Shown here in pieces: positions 55,311 to 64,000 of a stretch of 64,000 bases of DNA (positions are counted from its first letter, which is position 1; each line of letters begins with the position of its first letter). Made by a program: the position numbers and the translations under genes. This DNA is from Limnephilus marmoratus (taxonomy: Eukaryota > Arthropoda > Insecta > Trichoptera > Limnephilidae). Below the pieces are notes generated by a model. The model was not told where the DNA came from and made no database searches. It saw nothing but the letters and a program-made list of their open reading frames with translations. The stretch covers positions 11,809,679 through 11,873,678 of the forward strand of contig OU862933.1 in assembly GCA_917880885.1 (NCBI GenBank), written 5' to 3'.

Positions 55311-55760
55311 CTTATTTATTTATTTATTCAACGCACAGAGGGCTTTACATGTTTGGTAGTACAATGATGACAGATGATTTTTCAGTAGATAATGAAATAA
55401 CAAAAATAAAATTAGATAAAAAATGCACACAAGTCACAAAAATACAAAAAAAAAAATACAGCGATTTGATAAGTTTACAAAAATACACATATGTTTAGTA
55501 ATAGTTTTGGAATATGTTTTTTACAACATCCACAAAATTCGCCAAGTTGATGTTAAATATGTCGACATCACCTAAGTACTGATTCCCCATAGTGTGAAAT
55601 CGTTGTATAGGAGAGTGGGCAATGTAGTTGCGCTTGTGAATGCTGCAGTAGAATAATGTATTTTGTCGCGTGGTTACTGTCGGTATTCGTAAGTTTATGA
55701 GTTGTAGGAGTTCGCAACAGTCGAATTTATACTTACATATTAATCTATAGCTCACTCTCT
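55311..55760 (-). pseudogene. Jockey/CR1-like LINE 3' fragment (minus)
   Basis: The minus-strand frame 55495-55755 reads ELLQLINLRIPTVTTRQNTL, FYCSIHKRNYIAHSPIQRFH and TMGNQYLGDVDIFNINLAN, aligned with LSVINIRVPVKSTRLHHLF... of 16139-16531. Same group, different copy. Tail (TAAA)n at 55312-55335 on the complement. About 85 codons remain. Confidence 0.7.
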
Positions 55761-57470
55761 ACGCCGTAAAATCTTCAAACCAAAAGAAAAAAAAAACTTA
55801 AGTCACTAAAAAGCGGAATTTAGAAGGTCAATTGCAAAACCTATACAAACATGTGACAAAAATGCCTAACCGCTCCTCTTCCATAAACTTAATAAATGTT
55901 AACACTGTGGTCTCCATCATTCTCCTACTTTCGCCAGTATTTATATGGGGTTAGTATATTTGTCTTCCACGGCTCATGGACTTGACTTATGGTCTCTGGT
56001 GAATAATAAAAAAGTTTTAAACGCAATCCCTGTTTGTGTGGAGGCACAGGATTTGTTACTCGTTGGCTATTTTATGACAAAGATGAACGGTTAGGCATTT
56101 CATCATGAATGATGATCGTCAGAATTGCGACACTGACACCTGCTAGAGCCCATTTTATAATTATTGACAACTCTATGTACATCCTACTCGTACATGATTG
56201 AAGGCTGTAACAATAATTGAATTTGTCAAAAGAAGTTAACTTCGATTAAGGTTAGGTTAGGCATCGTGTAAAGATGTAAATTTTGCAAATTTTACACAGT
56301 CATTTCACAATAGACCACATCCAAAATAACTACATTCTAATTAAATCAACTTAACCGGTCACCAACTTAAGCAGATATATGCGTTAGAAATACAACAGCA
56401 GTCAAGTATAATAAGCGTGTTTATACGTCAACGTGTGTGTCTCCATAGAAATCGTTCTAACTCCGCTATTCTTTTAGTGACATCCCTAAAACAAAAAGTA
56501 AAAGGCCGATAGTAGATCAAGCTGTACATCCCTATTCAAGTTGTCCATAGAAATACATAACAAGAATATTCTGTCATTCGCGCAATCTGACACATAATTT
56601 TTCCCGCCAAATTCCGCCCGGCTCGACCGCGTTCGACATTTTTAATTTTTATTAAATATTTTAATATGAAATGATAAAAAGTGAGGTAACAAAAGTGTTT
56701 ATTATACATTTATACAATAGAATAAGTATTGTTGTTTAAATAAGTATTGATTTTAGTACCGTTTTCATATAAAAACATCATGTGAGTCATTTTTACATTT
56801 TTTTTAATGTTTGCATTCTAAATTTTAATATTTACAATTTTTTAAATTTATTTGTAATATAATAATTCAAAAGCTTATTTTGTGACCTTTCTAAAACAGT
56901 TTTTACTATTCGGCTAAGTTCAGAAATGTTTCATTTATAGAGCTTTAATTGTGAAGCGGTAATAACACAAAGTTTTCGTAAAATGTCATTTAGTTTGAGA
57001 CATCATAAGCGAATATTCGCGAAAATTCGGAGGGGTTAAAGCAAGTAACAATTTAAAAAATCAATAGTATCTCTGTTGTGCTTTTGGTAATATTTTTAAC
57101 TACAATTTTCGATTACATACCAACTCAGAATCAAGTCAACTCAACACTTATTTGAAAAGTCATTAAAAGATATGAAAAAATAGCCCCTAACCCTAACCTA
57201 ACGTAACCTATTTAATCAATTTTTTTATACATTTTTTCATCACTTTTTGCTTACGCTAGTTTATTATTGTTACATTGGTTGTATTTTGGCAACTACCGAG
57301 TGTGTGCTCTCCGTCTCAATAGTCAGTTGAAATAGTATCGCCACATCGCGTCGCATGGAAAAGAAGTTCATACAAACCACTAATTCGCAAGTCGCATTCA
57401 AAATCGCAAAAAACCGTCAACGTTCAAAACCCGCAAGTATCATCAATACCTTCCTAAAATCTCTCCTACT
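55761..57470. other. No gene recognised
   Basis: AT-rich. Short TTAGG-like scraps (GGTTAGGTTAGG at 56249, CCTAACCCTAACCTAACG at 57185) are too short to call telomeric arrays. Confidence 0.45.
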
Positions 57471-57473
57471 AAC

Positions 57474-57509
57474 CCAGAACTTCCTGGTGTATTCACCAGG
57501 AAGTTCTGG
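57474..57509. repeat. Perfect 16-bp hairpin
   Basis: CCAGAACTTCCTGGTG, a TATT loop, and CACCAGGAAGTTCTGG. Not part of any repeat recognised here. The nearby CACGGATAATACGGAA is repeated at 57697 and 57734. Confidence 0.8.
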
Positions 57510-57744
57510 TTAGTGAATGGAAAGCAGTTTGGTAAGTCAGATTTTACACAAAATAAAATAGATAATTGAACCGCATTTACAGTCGACGCATTAGCGCAAC
57601 ACCTTGTTAATGACCTTTCAAAGGAGGTTCTGAGTCGATTTCATTCTTAGTTGTCCGGTCACCAAATTTTCGGTAAATATGCAGTAGTCCACCTCACGGA
57701 TAATACGGAACGTTCGTGTTGTCGAAGTTTGATACACGGATAAT

Positions 57745-58261
57745 ACGGAATGTTCCTTTTTTAACTAATAGACAATCAAATATGACATTTGTCGGAATTA
57801 ACAGTCTTATAATATAAATTCTCGTCAAAATAAAAAAATAAAAAGTACCTACTTTGAGGTTCAAACTACGAAAGCTGCATGTCATCATAATTTAGATATA
57901 CATCCCAGGTTTTGAATGGGTTGTTGATTGTTTGGCAAAGCAGGGTTTGTTTAGTTCTAATACATTTCTTTCCATGTTCTGCTGTTATAAATACAGGTAC
58001 AAACTTGTCAATAATGCATTCACTTAATAACGTGAATAAATTATTGTTTTACATGGCAATAATATTTTTTCTATGATTGGCAGCAATTGTCTATGAAATG
58101 TTAAGTAAAAACGTTAAATATAAAAATGGCGTTACAGCGTAAGTGAATTAATTTTAACAAAATTACAATGTTAAATGCATATTTTTTGCATGTTTTTTGT
58201 CTCCCCCGACATAAATATTCACTTTTCGTAATAATAAACCCAAATCTAAGTAAATAATGAA
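57745..58261. other. AT-rich stretch, no gene seen
   Basis: No motif recognised. Confidence 0.4.
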
Positions 58262-58884
58262 TAACAGATCACTTTGTATAAACCACTATATTATGATGAA
58301 GATAACATTGTTATCGAAACATGTAGATATTGTTTATAATGGTTCCATGACAGTTCATCCTGCGACAATTCATCCGGCGACAGTTCATCCTGCGACAGTT
58401 CATCCTGCCGACAGTTCATCCCGCCGACAATTCATCCGGCGACAATTCATCCCGACAATTCAACCTAACCTAACCTAACCTAACCTAACCTAACCTAACC
58501 TAACCTATCCTATAAGTATAAGTATATCGTATTTTGTTATTCACGCATGCTTCTTCGGAGAGTCGAAATTATTGTTAGTAAAAATATTTTTACAGCGGAT
58601 TTCCACTCAAGATGCCTTCAGATATAAGTATATCGATTTTGGTTGTACGGCCGTATATCCTCTTTGCATACTTACTTAATAAAAATCTTTTAAATGATCA
58701 GGCAGGATGAATTGTCGCCGGATAAATTATCGGCGGGATAAACTGTCGGCAGGATGAACTGTCGGCAGGATGAACTGTCGGCCGGGTGAACTGTCGCAGG
58801 ATGAACTGTCGCCGGATGAATTGTCGCAGAACGAATTGTCGGGTCACCGTTTATAATATAGTGGTTTATACAAAGTGATCTGTA
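58262..58884. mobile_element. Foldback element with inverted minisatellite arms
   Basis: Outer ends are inverted: CAGATCACTTTGTATAAACC at 58265 and its complement ending at 58882. Inside each end is an array of 12-16-bp units, (GACAGTTCATCC(T/C)G(C)) at 58350-58460 and its inverse (CAGGATGAACTGTCGG) at 58700-58845. The left arm also holds a hammerhead-like string (TGATGA, GATAAC/GTTATC stem, GAAAC at 58294-58320) with A where the invariant C3 should be. This layout resembles Drosophila FB-type foldback elements. No ORF. Confidence 0.75.
58464..58505. repeat. (CCTAA)8 telomere-type repeat
   Basis: Eight perfect CCTAA units (TTAGG on the other strand), the ancestral insect telomere repeat. It lies inside the foldback element, right after its left minisatellite arm. 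Confidence 0.85.
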
Positions 58885-59371
58885 ATTATATATAATTAAT
58901 GATGTCACAAAGTAATTTTGCGAAGTTTGAAGAAGAAACCAAATCTAAGTGTTTGAATAAAAAATATTCCGTATTTTTAACAAGTAAGCGGTTCAATGCA
59001 TATACATATAATCATTTTTATACCCCACGATTCCATCTCCTTGAGTCAAATGCGTGGGTTACTATACTACCATGCCTTGAAAATAAATTGGCTAAAAAAG
59101 GTGAGAAATTCATACAGTCATAACAAAGAAAAACATGTCCATCCAAAATGTAGAAAAGATAACAAAACTTCTTTTTGTGGGAATCCAAGGCTCCCAAATT
59201 GACGAAGGTTTCAAATAACCCGGAGTGAGGGCGGTGGCGGTTTCTTAGTAAGGGTGAGTATTCGCCCTGATTTCGCTGAGTAAGATTGATGGGAGGGAAA
59301 TTAGCCGGTAAGCAAGCGGCAGACATCAAATTTCACGGACAAAGGAGGAATAGAGATTCATCGCTTTAAAG

Positions 59372-59794
59372 CAGTGGTTCCCAACCTTTCTCTGACCCGG
59401 GACCATTTGTACATTTATTTTTTCGACAGGGACTACAACGAGTGGCGTAGCGAGGGGGGGGCGGCACCCCGGGTTAACAATTCTCTAGCCACCCCCCCCC
59501 CCAGCTTTTTAAAGGGGGGGTGACACCACGTTGTCCGCCCTATCCATCCCAGGTGCCATGGGTACCACCAGGGATGGATAGCACAACAGGAGGGACGTAA
59601 TGGGATAGGGAAGGACGGATTCTAGCAGAATATTTACCACAACGGTGGAGGTGAAACGGAATATCATAATGGCCACTGACCACAAGGTACAATAGTGATA
59701 AACGGAATATTGACCCGATTTTTTTTTCGCTTGCTCGCTTATTGACCGGCGGACCATCCCTAGCCTCTTGCGGACCACTGGTTGGGAAACCCTG
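59372..59794. mobile_element. hAT-type MITE, 423 bp, with exact 8-bp TSD
   Basis: Begins CAGTGGTTCCCAACC, ends in the inverse GGTTGGGAAACCCTG (13 of 15 match), and is flanked by CTTTAAAG on both sides (59364-59371 and 59795-59802). The inside has G- and C-runs (59452-59520) and a CCCTATCCATCCC/GGGATGGATAG inverted pair. No transposase. TIR start and TSD length fit hAT. Confidence 0.88.
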
Positions 59795-60560
59795 CTTTAA
59801 AGCAACACCCCTTCATATCCATTACACAAATTGTTCTCTTACTTTAATGTTAATGTAATCCCGACGCAAAGCGTGAAAATATTACAATATAACGGCCTAT
59901 ATTGTTGCTAGCGTCTTGCGGACCACTAGTGATCCGCGGACCACTGGTTGGGAAACCCTGCTTTAAAGCAACACCCCTTCATATCCATTACACAAATTGT
60001 TCTCTTACTTTAATGTTAATGTAATCCCGACGCAAAGCGTGAAAATATTACAATATAACGGCCTATATTGTTGCTAGCGTCTTGCGGACCACTAGTGGTC
60101 CGCGGACCACTGGTTGGGAAACCCTGCTTTAAAGCAACACCCCTTCATATCCATTACACAAATTGTTCTCTTACTTTAATGTTAATGTAATCCCGACGCA
60201 AAGCGTGAAAATATTACAATATAACGGCCTATATTGTTGCTAGCGTCTTGCGGACCACTAGTGGTCCGCGGACCACTGGTTGGGAAACCCTGCTTTAAAG
60301 CAACACCCCTTCATATCCATTACACAAATTGTTCTCTTACTTTAATGTTAATGTAATCCCGACGCAAAGCGTGAAAATATTACAATATAACGGCCTATAT
60401 TGTTGCTAGCCTCTTGCGGACCACTGGTTGGGAAACCCTGCTTTAAAGCAACACCCCTTCATATCCATTACACAAATTGTTCTCTTAATTTAATGTTAAT
60501 GTAATCGCGACGCAAAGCGTGAAAATATTACAATATAACGGCCTATATTGTTTCAGCACG
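59750..60560. repeat. 166-bp tandem array that includes a transposon end
   Basis: CCCTG/CTTTAAAG junctions occur at 59794, 59960, 60126, 60292 and 60440, so the spacing is exactly 166 bp three times, then 148. Each unit joins the hAT right end plus its TSD to about 100 bp of flank (CAACACCCCTTCATATCCAT to ATTACAATATAACGGCC). Units 2-4 contain the perfect palindrome GCGGACCACTAGTGGTCCGC (one has A for G), absent from the first and last junction, which explains the 18-bp shorter step. Confidence 0.9.
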
Positions 60561-60724
60561 CATATGGTAGCGTAACTGGAATTATATTTTGTATTCATTA
60601 TAATAGCATGTAATTTTTTTTACTAACCCACAATGTCAATCACTGGATAGATTCCCTACCCACGACACATTTTTTTAGCTTTTACCCCGATATTTTTAGT
60701 GCATATCTAAGTTGTTGTTCTTTT

Positions 60725-61163
60725 TCTTCTTCTTTCGTATGGTGGGGGGGTCAGAGAGGGATATTTAGGTCTGCGAGCCAGTCTAGGGCCTCAGGCGTTG
60801 CCCTGTGGACATCGTCAATCCCGGGAGCGGGCATTCGTTGACCACATGGTCGGTGGTAGCACCGCGCCGACTCTTTAAGGCCCCATGGGAGTACCTTATC
60901 CAATTTTTTCTTACATGAATACCGCACAAGAGTTCCAACTGCTCCCGTCTGGAGCCAGTGGGACTATGGCATCCCCAATTGGGGTATGTTGTGAGGCTGA
61001 AGGCAGTGGGGAGGGGAAGGAGATAGGGAAGAGGAAAGTGGGGAAGTACCTGGCTATTCAGATCTGGTCACCAAACACGGCAGAAGCCATTTCAAGCAAC
61101 GTTTCAATTCTGAATGGTGGTCTTACACCAGGGCGATACTGAGAGTATCTTCCACTCTGGAAC
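60725..61163 (+). mobile_element. Dispersed family D (plus)
   Basis: GC-rich, starting in a TTCTTCTTCTT run, with GTGGGGGGGTCAGAGAGGGA, GGGCCTCAGGCGTTGCCCTG and CATTCGTTGACCACATGG, then TTGGGGTATGTTGTGAGGCT, AGTGGGGAGGGGAAGGAGAT, GATCTGGTCACCAAACACGG and CTTACACCAGGGCGATACTG. The second half equals 30890-31084 plus 31820-31945. The 85-residue frame 60885-61142 lacks known motifs. Confidence 0.6.
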
Positions 61164-61240
61164 GTGCCGCAAATATACTGTACATTATTTTAAATGAATA
61201 AATTGTGAAATACACAAATTAATCAAATAAAATTTATTTG

Positions 61241-61313
61241 CCACGACGGGATTCGATCCCGCGACCTTCGGAATGCGAGTCAAGCGCCTTACCGCTGCAC
61301 TACGCCGGTCGTC
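61241..61313 (-). mobile_element. tRNA-like SINE head (minus), Ala-like
   Basis: The minus strand has an A-box GTAGTGCAGCGG, anticodon loop CTCGCAT (CGC, Ala), B-box GGATCGAATCCCG and a good GCGGG/CCCGT T-stem. Acceptor strands pair at only about four of seven positions, so it is a pseudo-tRNA or a SINE head. The sequence after it on the minus strand (AAATAAATTTTATTTG) gives no known tail. Confidence 0.55.
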
Positions 61314-61479
61314 AAAATTGATGGCAGTCCAGAGTTTGCGAGGCAATGAGATCCCAGGCCAAATTACATATAGTGTAAAGCGATTTTTTTCTATTTGGCA
61401 CACACGTGGTATTTATTAAATAAAAGAAATTATAGTACGAAGCGATTTTTTCAATTTGGCACACGGGAAAATGTCATGA

Positions 61480-62410
61480 AATAAAGTCTGGCGAGATTTT
61501 CAACCCATTTTATTTGAAAAGTGGTGTAAGACGAGGAGGAAACATGTTTCCAGTTATTATGAATACATTCTGATGAATTAATTCAAAGACTTAATGTCAT
61601 AAAATTAGTTTTCCATCCAGGAATATGTGTAATAATATTAATTACGCAGATGACATGGTTCTTCTAGTACCATCACTCGGCGCACTATAGAGACTACCCC
61701 AAATATATAAAATAGCAAACATGTTTCCAGTTATTATGAATACATTCTGATAAATTAATTCAAAGACTTATGGTGGGTTTCTTCATTTACCGAGAATGCT
61801 AAATGCAATGCTAATTGTAAAAGCAAACGGTCAAATAAATGCATAGAAAATTTTAAAATTTCGATCGTTTATTTTTACAATTAGCATTGCATTTAGCATT
61901 CTCGGTAAATGAAGAAACCCACCCTTAATGTCATAAAATTAGTTTTCCATCAAGGAATATGTGTAATAATATTAATTACGCAGATGACATGGTTCTTCTA
62001 GCACCGTCACTTGGCACACTATAGAGACTACTCCAAATATATAATATGGGAAACATGTTTCCAGTTATTATGAATACATTCTGATGAATTAATTCAAAGA
62101 CTTAATGTCATAAAATTAGTTTTCCATCAAGGAATATGTGTAATAATAGATATTAATTACGCAGATCTGATGACATGGTTCTTCTAGCACCGTCAATTGG
62201 CGCACTATAGAGACTACTCCAAATATATAAAACAAGAAATATGTTTCCAGTTATTATGAATACATTCTGATGAATTAATTCAAAGACTTAATGTCATAAA
62301 ATTCGTTTTCCATCAAGAAATATGTGTAATAATATTAATTACGTAGATGACATGGTTCTTTTAGCACCGTGACTTGGCGCACTATAGAGACTACTCGAAA
62401 TATGTAAAAA
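61480..62410 (+). repeat. Four tandem copies of a reverse-transcriptase fragment
   Basis: Units start AACATGTTTCCAGTTATTAT at 61541, 61718, 62052 and AATATGTTTCCAG at 62238. Spacing is 177 bp (again 177 once the MITE is removed), then 186. Before the first unit, FNPFYLKSGVRRGGNMFPVI is readable (RT domain 4-like, SGVRQGG), and each unit encodes or nearly encodes NNINYADDMVLLVPSLGAL, the YADD catalytic box. Stops and a small insertion in unit 3 (GCAGATCTGATGAC) show it is not coding. An RT pseudogene piece amplified in tandem. Confidence 0.8.
61771..61924. mobile_element. PIF/Harbinger-type MITE, 154 bp
   Basis: Inserted in the second unit of the RT array, between TTA and TTA (61768-61770, 61925-61927). 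TIRs of about 52 bp start (T/G)GGTGGGTTTCTTCATTTA and contain CCGAGAATGCTAAATGCAAT. A 3-bp TTA duplication with G-rich tips fits PIF/Harbinger. The other three units give the empty site. Confidence 0.88.
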
Positions 62411-62429
62411 AATTGCAAAAAAACGTAAC

Positions 62430-62793
62430 CTTGTATATAAAAAACCTAACCAAATATCGATGACGTATTAAAGCAAGTTTCCATTATAAAAATAAAAAAA
62501 TAAAACTTGCGATAAAAAGTAAACATTTTATACAAATCATATGTTTTTGCCTTTACTTTAAATCATTTATTAACTAACCTATATTTTTATTACTTTTATC
62601 TGTATTTTATCATAAAATCACTAATATTTTTTTGTTAAATTACCAATATTTTTTGTTTTAATTTAAACAAATGTAATTTTTTTTTTTTAGTTGGCCTCTC
62701 CTAAACACAAGCAGCTGCTTTATTAGGAGAGTGATTGAAATATTGATGTATATATTATATTGTAAAATTGTAACCTTTGTTATATGTTTCAAA

Positions 62794-62839
<46 letters not shown>

Positions 62840-62943
62840 TACAATTAAAGTAAGAATGGTGACATGACCAAAAACGACATTTAATATAATATTTTGTAAA
62901 ATGCATATGTAACTCATCTTTTTTCATATTACAATAAAACAAT
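62430..62943 (+). pseudogene. CR1/Jockey-like LINE 3' end with internal deletion
   Basis: CCAAATATCGATGACGTATT, AAAGCAAGTTTCCATTATAA jumps directly to AAACTTGCGATAAAAAGTAA, ACATTTTATACAAATC, whereas the relative at 31096-31819 has about 220 bp of coding sequence between. Later TAAGAATGGTGACATGACCA, AAAACGACATTTAATATAAT and ATTACAATAAAA match its 3' UTR and tail. A second insertion (about 62530-62820, with a (TA)n run) splits the UTR. Confidence 0.65.
62795..62835. repeat. (TA)n microsatellite
   Basis: About 19 TA units. Confidence 0.9.
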
Positions 62944-62999
62944 AAATAAATACGCCCAAATCAATCGTTTTGATTTCAAGTGTAAAAATACTCAATCAT

Positions 63000-63300
63000 A
63001 CACCTTCATGGGGTAGATGGCAGGAAAATGAATGTTAGTCGTTGCGTCAAATATAACATAAATACTATTCAACGCTTTCTGCATATCGCTGTATGCGCCA
63101 GAACTGTGGGTAGATTACACAGTGTCCCGAAGTCATGAGCTAAAAGTCGCTCATAATAATGCTTATCGCCAACTATTCCGCCTACCGAGATACTGCAGGG
63201 ATACGAAATGTTCATGGATGGACGAGAGAAAGAGCACTTCTCCGTCACTGCATGGGAAACTTATGACTAAGACTATGAAAATTGAAGAAGACCATCATCA
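63000..63300 (+). pseudogene. Non-LTR RT C-terminal fragment
   Basis: Plus-strand reading gives INTIQRFLHIAVCAR-like then APELWVDYTVSRSHELKVAH, NNAYRQLFRLPRYCRDTKCS and WMDERKSTSP. The pattern LWxxY ... LKVAYNNAxRxLxxLPRxCS is the post-palm region of an insect non-LTR RT. It is probably the downstream part of the element whose YADD segment was amplified at 61480-62410, with the LINE at 62430-62943 inserted between. Broken by frameshifts. Confidence 0.6.
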
Positions 63301-63329
63301 GTGCCATGATTAGAATTAAAATGCGCATT

Positions 63330-64000
63330 AGAATGCGTCAGGCGCTCGGAGCAGCCTGACGCATTCTGGCCGGTCTCGTTATCCCTTATTAAATAAGAGG
63401 GATAATTAACATTTTGAGACCTTAAAAGTGTCAAATAATGTTTATTACTCTGTGAACATTACATATGTGAACTCAAAATAATTTTATCGTAAGCAGTGTG
63501 GACGTATAACGAGTTTTAAGAATATGTGCAGATATTAAAACCCAGGATCGGTAGCGAACATTTACCAGATGTGGTCATTTGTTCGGTTGTTGGGTGTCAT
63601 AGCCGTACCCCTGCGCACCCCCCGCACCTTTACTGCAACCCCGCTGCTCGCTGTTACGCCGCAGTCGCTGTATTTACGACTGTGGACCATATGGCCCGTT
63701 CGGTGTGTGGGCCACCGAAGCGGCCTTCTAAGAAACGCACCAGAGAAGAAAACCAACTGATGACCTCTGCAATCTCTGCATCCCTAGCTGCCCCCGCTGC
63801 CAACCGCCCGCGCCTGCCCCCCGCCCCTAAGCACATGGACTAGGAAGTCATGGGACTGAGCCCGCGCCCTTCGGTTTCTACCTGTGCCGTACGTATGGAG
63901 TGATAAATGAAAAATTAAAAAACTTTATTAATTAACAGTTCACAGTGACAATTTATTATCACAGTGTATTACGAGTATATATACATTTTCGTTAGCGTTG
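63330..64000 (+). repeat. Dispersed repeat R7, copy 2 (runs off the window)
   Basis: Same sequence as 7694-8393 apart from a 28-base deletion near 63537, one base fewer near 63658 and a few substitutions. Here a single open frame of 105 residues (63526-63843) joins the two frames of copy 1: ILKPRIGSEHLPDVVICSVV, GCHSRTPAHPPHLYCNPAAR, CYAAVAVFTTVDHMARSVCG, PPKRPSKKRTREENQLMTSA and a Pro/Ala tail. C-x4-C with a basic PPKRPSKKRTR stretch is all that can be seen; no family recognised. The GAATGCGTCAGGC hairpin is intact. Confidence 0.7.

Noticed and set aside
56249..57200. Further interstitial telomere repeats
   Set aside because: GGTTAGGTTAGG and CCTAACCCTAACC are two units or less; chance in AT-rich DNA.
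60885..61142. 85-residue frame as a gene
   Set aside because: Lies within dispersed family D, whose other copy (30890-31945) does not keep the frame.
63526..63843. THAP-type zinc finger in repeat R7
   Set aside because: CSVVGCHSR resembles the start of a THAP domain, but the C-x2-H second pair, the conserved W and P, and the AVPTIF-like end are missing.

Overview
This window looks like repeat-dominated intergenic DNA from an arthropod, most likely an insect. The evidence is an AT-rich background, a (CCTAA)n block of the insect TTAGG telomere type at 58464-58505, and remnants of non-LTR retrotransposon types common in insect genomes (RTE-like, CR1/L2/Jockey-like, I-like). There are also Penelope-like terminal pieces and hAT and PIF/Harbinger-type MITEs. 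I could not fix the order. I found no convincing host protein-coding gene. One possible orphan exon on the minus strand (about 48176-48330) is given low confidence. All assignments come from reading the sequence and from family knowledge; no database search was run.

Layout. 1-7.4 kb: remnants of several non-LTR elements (LINE-A at 505-1149 and 3742-4048; a Jockey/CR1-like 3' end at 1750-2524; an RTE-like tail near 6.3-6.6 kb) and a SINE-B copy. 7.7-8.4 kb: a dispersed repeat with a hairpin start and a GC-rich ORF, which recurs at 63330-64000. 8.5-14.6 kb: tandem repeats, an L2-like element (minus), SINE-B fragments, polypurine family C and tRNA-derived SINEs. 15.6-24.7 kb: dispersed family E, LINE tails, two tRNA-headed repeats, and a nest of LINE-A inside a hAT element inside SINE-B (18786-20545). 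24.5-36 kb: three short Penelope-like insertions or inverted repeats, a minisatellite, a 1.3-kb palindrome, and more C, E and SINE-B copies. 36.5-43.1 kb: MITE-bearing LINE debris, then an almost intact full-length I-like retrotransposon (37664-43098) with 12-bp target-site duplications, ORF1 with three zinc knuckles, and ORF2 (EN-RT-RNase H) carrying two frameshifts. 43.6-47.9 kb: a hairpin element, then about 3 kb of degenerate satellite whose TTCnnGAA units keep the 5-bp phase of heat-shock elements, then a 429-bp Penelope-like insertion. 48-58 kb: mostly unassigned AT-rich DNA with scattered LINE, SINE-B and MITE copies. 58.2-64 kb: a foldback element holding telomere-like repeats, a hAT MITE whose right end was amplified in tandem, a tRNA-like SINE head, and a four-copy tandem array of a reverse-transcriptase fragment hit by a Harbinger-type MITE.

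How the parts relate. LINE-A and SINE-B end in the same 3' tail with a perfect stem-loop (arms GGCCCTGAGGAAAA / TTTTCCTCAGGGCC) and poly(A), as expected for a LINE and the non-autonomous element it mobilises. Several insertions can be ordered in time from nesting and target-site duplications. The three observations I rate highest are the heat-shock-element-phased satellite (44030-47000), the short Penelope-like insertions carrying hammerhead-type core strings, and the foldback element with internal telomere repeats.
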